Shown: positions 29,015 through 37,290 of the stretch, one piece after another
Layout: every line of letters starts with the position of its first letter
How positions within the stretch are numbered: the stretch's first letter is position 1
Assembly (NCBI RefSeq): GCF_014334055.1
Contig: NZ_CP060490.1
Location: 2,604,001-2,668,000 of the forward strand
Source: Oscillibacter hominis
GTDB lineage: Bacteria > Bacillota > Clostridia > Oscillospirales > Oscillospiraceae
DNA length: 64,000 nucleotides
Direction: 5' to 3'
The notes under the pieces: model-generated
What the model was told of the DNA's origin: nothing
What the model saw: the letters and a program-made list of their open reading frames with translations, nothing else
Databases searched by the model: none
Made by a program: the position numbers and the translations under genes

Positions 29015-29875
29015 TCAGCCCCGTGTCAGGGTCAGCACCACGATCTCCGGACGGTTGAACAGCCGGAAGCTGGGGCCGGAGTTGCCAAGCCCCCGGGAGA
29101 CCAGCACCTGCCGGCCCTCCACGTTGTAAAATCCCGCAGTATAGGACGGGAAGAGGTCGTGGTTGGTGCCTACCAGGCCGTCGGTAAAGGGCAGGCGGAA
29201 GAGCCCGCCGTGGCCGTGGCCGGAGAGGGTCAGGTCATAGCCCAGCCGGTAGTACTCCGAGGCAAAGCGGTCGTTGCGGTGAGCAAGCAGCAGCCGGAAG
29301 TCGTCTTCGCCGAACTGCTCCATAAGGGACGCTGCCACATCCTCCGGTGTGGGCTGGTCGGCATAGCCGTTGGGGTCGTCCACACCGGAAATCAGGATGC
29401 GCTGCCCGTTCCGTTCAAAGGGGACCGTTTCGTCGGAGAGCACGGTCACGCCGCCATTTCGCAGGGCGGTTTTCAGCTCCTCCGCCACGCCGGTGCCCAT
29501 GGCCCAGTCGTGGTTTCCGGTGACAAAATAGGTGGGCGCGATACCGGCCAGGGCCGCGCCCAAAGCACCGGCATAGGAGACCGGTGTCTGGCGGTACCGG
29601 TCCAGGATGTCGCCGGTGACGGCGATCAAATCCGGCTCCTGCTCCCGAACGGCCTTCAGCAGCGCCTCGTTTTCCGTCCCGAACTCCTTGCCGTGGAGAT
29701 CGGACAGCAGCACGATCCGGAAGCCCTCGAAGGGCTCCGGCAGCCGGGAGGAGGGAAAGGTGAATGCGTCGGTCTGCAGGCTGCTGTTGCTCCACCAGAG
29801 GAAGGCCGCGCCCACGATCAGCACGGGGATGGCCGCCTTGAACAGGCGGCGGATGGGATGAGGATGTCTTGCCAT
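29015..29875 (-). CDS. Membrane-anchored calcineurin-like metallophosphoesterase
   Basis: 286 residues from ATG 29875 (MARHPHPIRRLF), chosen because AAGGAG lies just upstream. One N-terminal membrane segment (AAIPVLIVGAAFLWW) precedes a phosphoesterase fold with all expected metal motifs: LLSDLHG, TGDILDRY, VTGNHDW and LSGHGHGG. Similar YaeI/YkuE-type enzymes sit outside the membrane and act on phospholipid or lipid-linked phosphates; a role in wall lipid metabolism would fit the murT-gatD operon, but this is inferred. Confidence 0.88.
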   Translation of the reverse strand: MARHPHPIRRLFKAAIPVLIVGAAFLWWSNSSLQTDAFTFPSSRLPEPFEGFRIVLLSDLHGKEFGTENEALLKAVREQEPDLIAVTGDILDRYRQTPVSYAGALGAALAGIAPTYFVTGNHDWAMGTGVAEELKTALRNGGVTVLSDETVPFERNGQRILISGVDDPNGYADQPTPEDVAASLMEQFGEDDFRLLLAHRNDRFASEYYRLGYDLTLSGHGHGGLFRLPFTDGLVGTNHDLFPSYTAGFYNVEGRQVLVSRGLGNSGPSFRLFNRPEIVVLTLTRG

Positions 29876-29964
29876 GATTTGCTCCTTATGCGATATAACG
29901 ATTAGTATACCACAAAGGAGGGTGAAATGGCGAGAAAAAGTGAGAGAAAAATCGCCCACAGCGC

Positions 29965-30001
29965 AAAAAAGCGCAGGGCCGCCGTCGGGGCCGCCCTGCG
30001 C
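29965..30001 (-). terminator. Terminator of the marR-ABC operon
   Basis: Stem GCGCAGGGC/GCCCTGCGC with an inner GGC-rich loop, followed on the minus strand by six Ts. Located 10 bp beyond the permease stop. Confidence 0.8.
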
Positions 30002-30010
30002 GGCGCGAAG

Positions 30011-33000
30011 CTACTCCGCGCTCTTAAGGGATTCCACCATGTCGATTTTCTTCATCTTCCGGTGGGACATGAGGTTGACCAGGATGGAGAAGCCGGCGGT
30101 GAGCACCGCGGCCCAGAGATAGGCCGTGGGGTCTGTCTCCCGGCCGAACATCATGAGGTCGATCTCCACCGACTTCACAAGCCAGGTGTGGAGATAGTGG
30201 CCCGCTAAGATGCCGAGGCCGATGCCAGCCGCCGTCAGCACCACGTTCTCCCGGTTCACGTAGGCGGAGACCTCCCGGTCGAAAAAGCCCAGGACCTTGA
30301 TGGTGGCCAGCTCCCGCTTGCGCTCGGTGATGTTGATGTTGGAGAGGTTGTAGAGCACCACCAGCGCCAGGGCGGCGGCGGAGAGGATGACGATGACCAC
30401 CACAAAGTCGATCCGCTCCATGGAGTGGAGGTAAGTGTTGCGGGTCTCGACGATGCGGGACACGGAGGCCACGCCGTGAAGGCCCATCAGGTCGGAGAAA
30501 ATCCGGTCACACAGCTGCTCCGTATCCTCGGTGAACGTCAGAAGGTAGGCGTTCTGCGCATAGGACTGGCGGAAGACCTCCTCATAATAGGCCGGGGTCA
30601 TGTAGACGAAATGGGCCAGGTAGTGCTCGTTGATGGCCCGGACCGTGACCGTGGCCCTGGAGTCCCCGTCCAGGGTGAAGAAGTCGCCAACGCCCACCTG
30701 CAGCAGCTCGGAGAGCTTCTGGTCGATGATGACGCCGTCCTCCGGCACCGTCAGGGGCTCGCCGGTGCGATAGTCCCGCAGGTTCACAAAGCCGGCAATT
30801 TCATCCCTGTCCACCACCTCCATATAGGCGGTGGTGTTGTAGGTGCTGGATTCGGCGGTGGCGCTGCCCAGCCGGCAGGGCATAAAGTCTGCGATGTCCG
30901 TCTCGCTGCCAAGATAGCGGTCGATGTCCGCCCGCTCCTCCTCCAGCACATTGCCGGCCAGCGCCGCCTGGGCGGTGTAGTGGTAGATGTCCTGGTACTG
31001 GCGGTCCATGGTCACCATCAGTGAAGAGCGCAGGCCGAACCCGGCAATGATCAGGGCGGTGCACCCGCCGATGCCGATGACGGTCATGAAAAACCGCTTT
31101 TTGTAGCGCAGCAGGTTCCGCGCCGTGACCTTGTGCTGAAAGCTCATGCGGCGCCAAAGGGGCCGGATGTACTCCAGGATCACCCGCTTGCCCGGCTTTG
31201 GGGATTTGGGCCGCATCAAATTGGCCGGGGTGAGCACCAGGGTGGAGAGGCAGGCGGCGCAGGAGGCCAGGGAGGTGCAGGCCACCGCCGCCAGCAGGGA
31301 AAAGGCGCTGATGGCGGGATACTGCCGCAGCAGGATATCCGGCATCTGATACATGATCTGATAGGCGGTGAAGATCATCTTGGGGAACAGCGTGTATCCT
31401 ATGGCCAGGCCCGCCGCGCCGCCGATCAGGGCAGGCAGCAGTCCGTAGCCCAGATACTTGCGGGAGATGGCCATCCGGCCGTAGCCCAGGGCCTTCAGAC
31501 AGCCGATCTGGGTGCGCTGCTCCTCCACCATGCGGGTCATGGTGGTGAGGCACACCAGCGCGGCCACCAGGAAAAAGAGCAGCGGGAACACGGAGGCCAG
31601 GTTGCCCATGCGGTCCGCGTCCTGGCCAAAGCCCAGATAGCCCGGGTTGGAGTCCCGGCTGAGCACGTACCACTCGCAGGTCCCGATGTCGGCCACCTTC
31701 CGCCGGGCGTCGGCCAGCTCCTGTTCCGCGTCGGCGATCTTGTCCTCCGCCTCCGCCTTGCCTTCGTAGTATTTGGTGAGGCCGTCGTTGTAGTCGGCCT
31801 CTCCGCTCATCAGTTCCCGCTGGGCGTCGGCGATCTCCTCGGTGGCGTCCGCCACCTGCTCCGCCAGCTCCTCCTCGGCGTCGGCCACCTCCTGAAGCCC
31901 GTCCTCGAACGCCTCCCAGCCGTTGTCCAGGTCCAACCGGGCGCTGATGAGTTCCGCCTTTGCGTCGTCCAGCTCCTCGGCGCCCTCATCCAGCTGTTCC
32001 TTGGCCTCGTCCAGCTGCGCCTTGGCATCCTCCAACTGCGCCCAGGACTCCTCCAATTTCTTTTTGCCGGCCAGGTATTGGGCCTCGCCGGCCTGGAACT
32101 CCTCCACGCCGCTTTCGTAGCGGTCCCGGCCGCTGTCCAGCTGGCGCTTGGCGTCCAGCAGGTACTCCGAGCCGATGGGGCCCGCCGAGCCCGCGTCGGT
32201 AAAGCTCTCGTGGATCATGGGCATCACCGCGTCCACGACGGCGCAGACCGCCGCGCCCGACTGGGGATCAGCCATGGCGGAGAGCAGTTCCCCGGCATCG
32301 GAAAAGTACATGCCCTGCTCCGCAAGAGCGGAGTTCACGCCGCCCAAGACCATGGATGCGGCCAGATACGCCTGTGCCTGCCCGCCTCCTGCGGCCAAAG
32401 CCAGGAGCTCGGCGGAGGAGAGGGAGGTCAGATCAAAAATCTGAGCCAGCACGTTGTCCACCGCGGCGCAGAGGACAAAGCCCTCCTCGTCGGCCATTGC
32501 GCCAAGCAGCTCATCGCCGCTTTCAAAGGCCATGCCGGCGGCCTGGTTCACGAGAGGCACCAGGGCCTCCATCAGCGCGTCAAACTGGGCCTGGCTGTTG
32601 GCCAAAAGGTATTTGGCATCGGAAAGGGCGTCCCCGCCGGCGCTCAGCTCCGCCCAGGCGTCCTCCAGCTCCTTTTTGCCCTTGGCGTACTCCGCCAGCC
32701 CATCCTCATACTCCGCCAGGCCCTCTTCATAGTCCGCCACGCCGTCGTTGTAGTCCGCCAGCGCATCCTGGTAGGCAAAATACCCTTCGGCGTAGTCCTG
32801 CTCGCCGTCGTCCAATTTGATCTGCGCGTCCGTCAGGTCCGATTTGGCGTCGTCAATCTGGCGCTGGGCGTCGGCGGTCTCCTCAGCCAATGTGGCCTTT
32901 GCATCCCGCAGTTCACCCCAGCCGTCGTCCAGCTCCCGCCGTCCGCTGACAAGCTCTCCCCAGGCGTCGTCCAGTTCCTCCTGAGCCTCTTCCCTGGCGT

Positions 33001-33814
33001 CGTCCAACTCCTGCTGGGCCGTGTTCAGCTTGTCGCTGGCCTCGTCCACCAGGCTCTCCCGCCGCAGCGCCGCCCGCTGGTCCGACAGGGGCTCCAAGCT
33101 GTCGATGACGCCGTCCACCCTGGTTTTGTACCCGTCGTAAAAGGCGGTCTCCGCCCCCGCGCCCTCCACCTGGAGGTAGATGGCGGTATAGTAGTCCAGG
33201 TCGAAGGCCTCCCGGGGGAGGTAGAGATAGGCGGAGACCTTGCCGGTGCCAAGGGTGGAGGAACCCCGCTCCACGCTGACATACAGGGGGCTGGTGACAG
33301 CGCCCACAATGGTGAAGCTGCGCCGGAGCAGCGCGTCCTTGTAGTCCCCCTCGGTCTTCAGCGACAGGGCGTCCCCTATTTCAAGGTCCAGGAGATCCAG
33401 GATGTTCCGGTCCACGGCGCACTCGTCCTCCGCCTGGGGAAGCCGTCCCTGATCCAGCTGCAGCAGGTTCAGCTGCTGGGGCAGGGAATAGGCCTTGATC
33501 ACAATATCCAGCTCCTCGGTGGAGGCAAAGGCGTCGATGACATAGGCGCCTTCGCCTTTGGAGATTCCCTTCTTACGGAGCAGGGCCTGAAGGTCCTCCT
33601 CCGTAAGCCCCAGGGTGGAGAGCACCTGAATGTCCATCACTTGGTGGCTGTCCATGTAGGCGTCGCAGGTGGCCTTCATGTCCGGGGCGGTGGAACGCAG
33701 GCCGGAGAGAAACGCCACCGCCAGGGCCACCAGGATCAAAATGGACAAAAAGCGGCTGCGGGTGTTGCGGATCTCCCGGGTAAAATCCCTTGTGATGGCC
33801 TTCACTGCGTTCAC
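30011..33814 (-). CDS. Large FtsX/MacB-type ABC transporter permease with extracellular coiled coil
   Basis: 1267 residues. The N-terminal helix (SRFLSILILVALAVAFLSGL, about 20-40) is followed by a MacB-like periplasmic-type domain (to about 250). Then come two long acidic coiled-coil arms (about 255-400 and 560-720; repeated DDA, DDG, YEEGLAEYEDG and QLDEAKEQLDEG units) around a helical tip. Two FtsX domains end the protein (helices near 740-890 and 1130-1255). Two FtsX domains in one chain make it a complete permease needing one ATPase, the next gene upstream. Likely a mechanotransmission or export system; the substrate is unknown. Confidence 0.88.
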   Translation of the reverse strand: MNAVKAITRDFTREIRNTRSRFLSILILVALAVAFLSGLRSTAPDMKATCDAYMDSHQVMDIQVLSTLGLTEEDLQALLRKKGISKGEGAYVIDAFASTEELDIVIKAYSLPQQLNLLQLDQGRLPQAEDECAVDRNILDLLDLEIGDALSLKTEGDYKDALLRRSFTIVGAVTSPLYVSVERGSSTLGTGKVSAYLYLPREAFDLDYYTAIYLQVEGAGAETAFYDGYKTRVDGVIDSLEPLSDQRAALRRESLVDEASDKLNTAQQELDDAREEAQEELDDAWGELVSGRRELDDGWGELRDAKATLAEETADAQRQIDDAKSDLTDAQIKLDDGEQDYAEGYFAYQDALADYNDGVADYEEGLAEYEDGLAEYAKGKKELEDAWAELSAGGDALSDAKYLLANSQAQFDALMEALVPLVNQAAGMAFESGDELLGAMADEEGFVLCAAVDNVLAQIFDLTSLSSAELLALAAGGGQAQAYLAASMVLGGVNSALAEQGMYFSDAGELLSAMADPQSGAAVCAVVDAVMPMIHESFTDAGSAGPIGSEYLLDAKRQLDSGRDRYESGVEEFQAGEAQYLAGKKKLEESWAQLEDAKAQLDEAKEQLDEGAEELDDAKAELISARLDLDNGWEAFEDGLQEVADAEEELAEQVADATEEIADAQRELMSGEADYNDGLTKYYEGKAEAEDKIADAEQELADARRKVADIGTCEWYVLSRDSNPGYLGFGQDADRMGNLASVFPLLFFLVAALVCLTTMTRMVEEQRTQIGCLKALGYGRMAISRKYLGYGLLPALIGGAAGLAIGYTLFPKMIFTAYQIMYQMPDILLRQYPAISAFSLLAAVACTSLASCAACLSTLVLTPANLMRPKSPKPGKRVILEYIRPLWRRMSFQHKVTARNLLRYKKRFFMTVIGIGGCTALIIAGFGLRSSLMVTMDRQYQDIYHYTAQAALAGNVLEEERADIDRYLGSETDIADFMPCRLGSATAESSTYNTTAYMEVVDRDEIAGFVNLRDYRTGEPLTVPEDGVIIDQKLSELLQVGVGDFFTLDGDSRATVTVRAINEHYLAHFVYMTPAYYEEVFRQSYAQNAYLLTFTEDTEQLCDRIFSDLMGLHGVASVSRIVETRNTYLHSMERIDFVVVIVILSAAALALVVLYNLSNINITERKRELATIKVLGFFDREVSAYVNRENVVLTAAGIGLGILAGHYLHTWLVKSVEIDLMMFGRETDPTAYLWAAVLTAGFSILVNLMSHRKMKKIDMVESLKSAE

Positions 33815-33840
33815 CTCCTTCTGTCAACTGGTGCGGCAGA

Positions 33841-34545
33841 TCACCACTCGATCTGCTCCACCGGCGTGGGATGGCTGCAGCACCGCATGTCTGCCACGGT
33901 GCCGTTTTTGATGCGGATTACTCGGTCCGCCATGGGGGTCAGGGCGCTGTTGTGGGTGATGACCACCACGGTGACGCCCTTTTGCCGGCAGGTGTCCTGG
34001 AGCAGCTTCAGGATGGACTTTCCCGTCTGATAGTCCAGCGCGCCGGTGGGCTCGTCGCACAGCAGCAGCTTGGGGTTTTTGGCCAGGGCCCGGGCGATGG
34101 CCACCCGCTGCTGCTCGCCGCCGGAGAGCTGGGCCGGGAAGTTGTTCATCCGCTCCCCCAGCCCCACCTCCTGAAGCACGGTGGCCGCGTCCAAAGGCTG
34201 GCGGCAGATCTGGGAGGCCAGCTCCACATTCTCCAGGGCCGTCAGGTTCTGCACCAGGTTGTAAAATTGAAAGACAAAGCCGATGTCGTGGCGGCGGTAG
34301 GCGGTCAGCTGCCGGGGCGTCATGCCGCTGATGAGGCTGCCGTCCACCCGGATGGTGCCGCCGGAGCAGCCGTCCATGCCGCCCAACATGTTCAGCACCG
34401 TGGTCTTACCGGCGCCGGAGGGGCCCACAATCACGGCAAACTCCCCCTTTTCAATGGAGAAGCTGACATTGTCCACCGCCCGTATGGTGATCTCCCCCAT
34501 GCGGTAGACCTTGGATACCTCTTCAAATGAGACAAAGGCGCTCAT
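33841..34545 (-). CDS. ABC transporter ATP-binding protein (MacB/LolD type)
   Basis: 234 residues with Walker [10 protein letters not shown], signature [15 protein letters not shown], Walker [13 protein letters not shown] and switch His (VVITHNSAL). The family pairs with FtsX-type permeases, and the permease gene starts 26 bp downstream. Its start overlaps the marR stop (ATGA at 34545-34542), so regulator and ATPase are translated together. Confidence 0.95.
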   Translation of the reverse strand: MSAFVSFEEVSKVYRMGEITIRAVDNVSFSIEKGEFAVIVGPSGAGKTTVLNMLGGMDGCSGGTIRVDGSLISGMTPRQLTAYRRHDIGFVFQFYNLVQNLTALENVELASQICRQPLDAATVLQEVGLGERMNNFPAQLSGGEQQRVAIARALAKNPKLLLCDEPTGALDYQTGKSILKLLQDTCRQKGVTVVVITHNSALTPMADRVIRIKNGTVADMRCCSHPTPVEQIEW

Positions 34546-34973
34546 TGTTCCTGCCCTCCCATTACGTCGACGCAGCGGTGGATCAGCCCGATCAGCTGCT
34601 CCGTATCGGCGGGGCCCAGCCCCTCGATCATCTGGTCAAAGTAGTCCTCCATGCGTCGGACTTTCCCCTGGATCAGCTGCCTGCCCTCCTCGGTCAGGGA
34701 GACCAGCACCATGCGCCGGTCCTTAAGGCAGGGATCGGTTGCAACCAGGCCCTTGCGCCGCAGGGAGTTGACCGCGGCAGTGATCCGGGAGCGGGACAGC
34801 CGCAGCCCCTGGCTCAGGGCGGAGGGGAAGACCGGCTCCTCCCCGGAAAACAGCAGAAAATGGAGCACCATCGACTCCCCCTGAAGGAGGTCGCCGAGGG
34901 CGGAAAAGGCATCCAGACGGTAAATGTCCCCAAGGGAGCGGATCAGCGCTTCCCGCAGTGCCAGAACCTCCAT
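34542..34973 (-). CDS. MarR-family transcriptional regulator
   Basis: 143 residues with a winged-helix core: LSQGLRLSRSRITAAVNSLRRKGLVATDPCLKDRRMVLVSLTEEG. Long terminal helices give the usual MarR dimerisation ends. First gene of the regulator-ATPase-permease operon, so it likely represses the operon and is released by whatever the transporter handles. Preceded by AGGAG. Confidence 0.92.
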   Translation of the reverse strand: MEVLALREALIRSLGDIYRLDAFSALGDLLQGESMVLHFLLFSGEEPVFPSALSQGLRLSRSRITAAVNSLRRKGLVATDPCLKDRRMVLVSLTEEGRQLIQGKVRRMEDYFDQMIEGLGPADTEQLIGLIHRCVDVMGGQEQ

Positions 34974-35012
34974 ACAGCTTCTCCTCTCATGTAAAAGTAG
35001 TTCATAGTGTGT

Positions 35013-35041
35013 ATTATACGCGGCGCAGCCTGGCTCTGCAA
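35013..35041 (-). promoter_or_regulatory. Promoter of the marR-ABC operon
   Basis: Minus-strand TTGCAG (35041-35036), 17-bp spacer, TATAAT (35018-35013). The AT-rich tract 34990-35012 downstream is the likely MarR binding area, although no clean palindrome is visible. Confidence 0.7.
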
Positions 35042-35118
35042 CCAGGGAAGCAAAAAATAATTGTGTCTATTTTACATAAATTTAACGTAAATTTTTGTGA
35101 TTTTTGTCAAAAATGTGC

Positions 35119-35147
35119 TTGCAAAATGGACAATGCCCTGCTATACT
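35119..35147 (+). promoter_or_regulatory. Promoter of the 27-aa small protein gene
   Basis: TTGCAA at 35119-35124, 17-bp spacer, TATACT at 35142-35147. It is followed within 40 bp by a ribosome site and the small frame. Confidence 0.7.
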
Positions 35148-35185
35148 GATACTTGTAAAAACAGAAGAAAGGAAGTGATAGCGGA

Positions 35186-35269
35186 ATGATGATGAACGAC
35201 AAGTACATCGGCACCGACCTGGACGACATGATTTTCGGCGACGCGAAGCTCAAGCCCAGTGAGCGGTAA
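35186..35269 (+). CDS. Unrecognised 27-residue small protein
   Basis: ATG 35186 to TAA 35267-35269. It opens with three consecutive ATG codons (MMMNDKYIGTD), continues LDDMIFGDAKL and ends KPSER; it is hydrophilic, with five Asp and no membrane segment. AAAGGAAG lies at about 35168-35175, and the frame is bracketed by its own promoter (35119-35147) and terminator (35286-35321), making a complete mini-transcription unit. I recognise no family. It may be a small regulatory or stabilising protein; a non-coding function of the transcript is not excluded. Confidence 0.6.
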   Translation: MMMNDKYIGTDLDDMIFGDAKLKPSER

Positions 35270-35285
35270 GCAGCAAAAAGTGAGG

Positions 35286-35321
35286 CCACGCTATTGAGGT
35301 AGCGTGGGTTTTTTGTTTTTT
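35286..35321 (+). terminator. Terminator of the small protein gene
   Basis: CCACGCTA (35286-35293) pairs with TAGCGTGG (35300-35307), TTGAGG loop, then GTTTTTTG and further Ts. Confidence 0.88.
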
Positions 35322-35531
35322 CCGGCATTTTTGATCAGTGTACAGGCAAAGCTCCTGTTTGATACGGCCCCTAAGGGAAGACAGCCGCTGGGAAGGCGGC
35401 TTTTGCCCGGGCCATATATGTCCGCGTAAAACAAGCCGCCGCACGGCAGACGCCTGAAGATTAGGCATGCCGCGCAGCGGCGCTTTTTGCTTTTGCGGCG
35501 CCTTGCCTTTTTGGAGCGCCGGTGCTACACT
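35322..35531 (+). other. Structured intergenic stretch before trmO
   Basis: Holds several hairpins: AGCCGC/GCGGCT near 35390, then a nested stem GCCGC-CGGCA-GCCT with AGGC-TGCCG-GCGGC at about 35433-35482 followed by CTTTTTG, which looks like a terminator. A possible trmO promoter is TTGCGG 35503-35508 / TACACT 35526-35531 (17-bp spacer). I do not recognise a known RNA class and see no upstream promoter specific to the structured part. Confidence 0.35.
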
Positions 35532-35569
35532 AAACATCAAATTGCGGCGTGCCGCGCAAGGAGGATTGT

Positions 35570-36259
35570 ATGGAACAGCACACCATTCGGGTGATTGCCC
35601 ACATCCGCAGCGATTTTCCCACTAAGTTCGGCATACCCCGCCAGAGCGGGCTGGTGGATCAGCTCCGGGCACGGGTGGTGTTCGAGCCGGAGTACCGCAG
35701 CGCCGAGGCGCTGCGGGGCATCGAGGGATTTTCCCACCTGTGGCTGATCTGGCAGTTTTCCGGCGCGGTGCGGGAGGAATGGTCCCCAACGGTGCGGCCG
35801 CCCCGGCTGGGGGGCAACACCCGGCTTGGCGTGTTTGCCACCCGATCGCCCTTCCGGCCCAACGCCGTGGGCCTCTCCTGCGTGCGTCTGGAGGCGGTGG
35901 AGCAGACGGCGGAGGGCCCGGCGCTGGTGGTCTCCGGGGCCGATCTGATGGATGGAAGCCCCATCTATGACATCAAGCCCTACCTGCCCTATGCGGACTG
36001 CCGCCCGGAGGCGGTGGGTGGGTTTGCCGATCAGGCGCCGCCCCTCCGTTTGGAGGTGGAGTTTCCCCAGCTCCTGCTGGAGCGGGTGCCGGAGGAGAAG
36101 CGCCAGGCCCTTCTTGGCGTGCTGTCCCACGATCCCCGGCCGGCCTACCAGCGCCGGGCGGACCGGGTCTACGGATTTGCCTTCAGCGGCCTTGAGATCA
36201 GGTTCTCCGTGGATCGGGACGTGCTCACGGTCCTGGAGGTGGAAAAGAAGGACTCCTGA
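35570..36259 (+). CDS. trmO: tRNA (t6A37) N6-methyltransferase TrmO
   Basis: 229 residues from ATG 35570 (MEQHTIRVIAHIRSDF) with AAGGAGG 5 bp upstream; the frame could start 21 bp earlier but without a site. The beta-barrel TsaA/TrmO core reads TKFGIPRQSGL, GIEGFSHLWLIWQFSG, LGVFATRSPFRPNAVGLS (SAM and substrate region) and SPIYDIKPYLPYAD. It methylates N6-threonylcarbamoyladenosine 37 in certain tRNAs. A C-terminal extension (DPRPAYQRRADRVYGF) is also part of TrmO. Single-gene unit. Confidence 0.93.
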   Translation: MEQHTIRVIAHIRSDFPTKFGIPRQSGLVDQLRARVVFEPEYRSAEALRGIEGFSHLWLIWQFSGAVREEWSPTVRPPRLGGNTRLGVFATRSPFRPNAVGLSCVRLEAVEQTAEGPALVVSGADLMDGSPIYDIKPYLPYADCRPEAVGGFADQAPPLRLEVEFPQLLLERVPEEKRQALLGVLSHDPRPAYQRRADRVYGFAFSGLEIRFSVDRDVLTVLEVEKKDS

Positions 36260-36277
36260 ATTCAGGAGTCCTTCTTT
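36244..36277 (+). terminator. trmO terminator overlapping its stop codon
   Basis: Perfect 17-bp-arm palindrome centred on GAATTC at 36258-36263; the trmO TGA (36257-36259) is inside it. T-rich on both strands at the ends. Confidence 0.8.
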
Positions 36278-36343
36278 CATTGCAGGGTGCCCTCCGGCAA
36301 GGGAGGCCGCTCTCCTGGCAGCAAAGGCCCAAAAGGGGCCGGC

Positions 36344-37165
36344 CTATCGGACCCGGTTGCGCAGCCGGCCGATGCCCTCGATCTCGCACTCCACCACGTC
36401 GCCGGGATGCATGTAGCGGGGCGGGTCAAAGCCCATCCCCACGCCGGAGGGCGTGCCGGTGGAGAGGATGGTGCCCGGCAGCAGCGTCATGCCCTGGGAC
36501 AGCAGGCTGATGATGTGGGCGATGTCCGTCAGCAGCAGCGACGTGTTGGACTCCTGGCGCAGTTCCCCGTTCACATAGGAGCGGATGGGCAGGGCGGGCG
36601 GAAAGGCGATTTCGTCCGCGGTGACGATGCAGGGGCCCATGGGCGTGAACCCGTCCAGGCTCTTGCCGAAGTACCACTGCTTATGGCGGGTCTGAATCTT
36701 CCGGGCCGACACATCGTTGAGGATGGTGTAGCCGAAAATGTACTCTGCCGCGTCCTCCGGCGGCACCTGCCTGGCCGCCCGGCCGATGATGACCGCCAGC
36801 TCCGCCTCATAATCCAGCTCCTTCACAAAGCCGACATGGCTGTCGATCCAGCCCCCCGGGGCCACTGCCTCATTGACCCGCTTGGAAAAGAAGATGGGCA
36901 CCGCCTCCCCGTCCGTAAAGGTTTTTCCCGTCTCGTCGGCGTGGGACTGGTAGTTGATGCCCAGGCAGATCACATCCTGCCGGGGGCGTGGGATGGGAGA
37001 GAGCAGTTCCACCTGGTCAAGAGGCACCGGCGCGCCCACCGGATCGGGCAGGGTGTCCCGCTCGATCAGCTCCACCATGTCGGAGCAGGCCAGAGGCTGT
37101 ACGCCGGTCTTGTCCCAAATGCCCACTTGGGTGCCGGAGCCGGAGCGGAAGGTGACGAGTTTCAT
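36344..37165 (-). CDS. Fumarylacetoacetate hydrolase (FAH) family protein
   Basis: 273 residues with a short N-terminal lid domain and the FAH fold: CLGINYQSHADETGK, PIFFSKRVNEAVAPGG, DYEAELAVIIGRAARQV (metal-binding E-x-E type), YTILNDVSARKIQ, GKSLDGFTPMGPCIV and LSTGTPSGVGMGFDPP. Such enzymes cleave or decarboxylate 2-oxo acids or acylpyruvates; many are oxaloacetate decarboxylases. Substrate undetermined here. Start ATG 37165 behind AAGGAGG. Stands alone between trmO and the ABC importer operon. Confidence 0.92.
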   Translation of the reverse strand: MKLVTFRSGSGTQVGIWDKTGVQPLACSDMVELIERDTLPDPVGAPVPLDQVELLSPIPRPRQDVICLGINYQSHADETGKTFTDGEAVPIFFSKRVNEAVAPGGWIDSHVGFVKELDYEAELAVIIGRAARQVPPEDAAEYIFGYTILNDVSARKIQTRHKQWYFGKSLDGFTPMGPCIVTADEIAFPPALPIRSYVNGELRQESNTSLLLTDIAHIISLLSQGMTLLPGTILSTGTPSGVGMGFDPPRYMHPGDVVECEIEGIGRLRNRVR

Positions 37166-37247
37166 AAGGAAGGCCTCCTTCTTAGAATAGTCTGGTTGAG
37201 GATATTGTACGCGTTTGCAGGAACCATGTAAATGATTCCGCCAAAAG

Positions 37248-37282
37248 AAAAAGCGCCGGAGAAAAAATTCTCCGGCGCTTTT
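37248..37282 (-). terminator. Terminator of the ABC importer operon
   Basis: 15-bp stem AAAAGCGCCGGAGAA with its complement around a short A/T loop; minus-strand T tract follows. Located 9 bp beyond the ATPase stop. Confidence 0.88.
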
Positions 37283-37290
37283 CGTCCCGT

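Noticed and set aside
31133..34030. 965-codon plus-strand frame opposite the ABC permease
   Set aside because: Shadow of a repetitive, high-GC coiled-coil gene; the minus-strand reading gives FtsX domains and a normal operon.
35250..35540. 96-codon minus-strand frame before trmO
   Set aside because: Runs through the small-gene terminator and hairpins, has no ribosome site, and lacks recognisable sequence.
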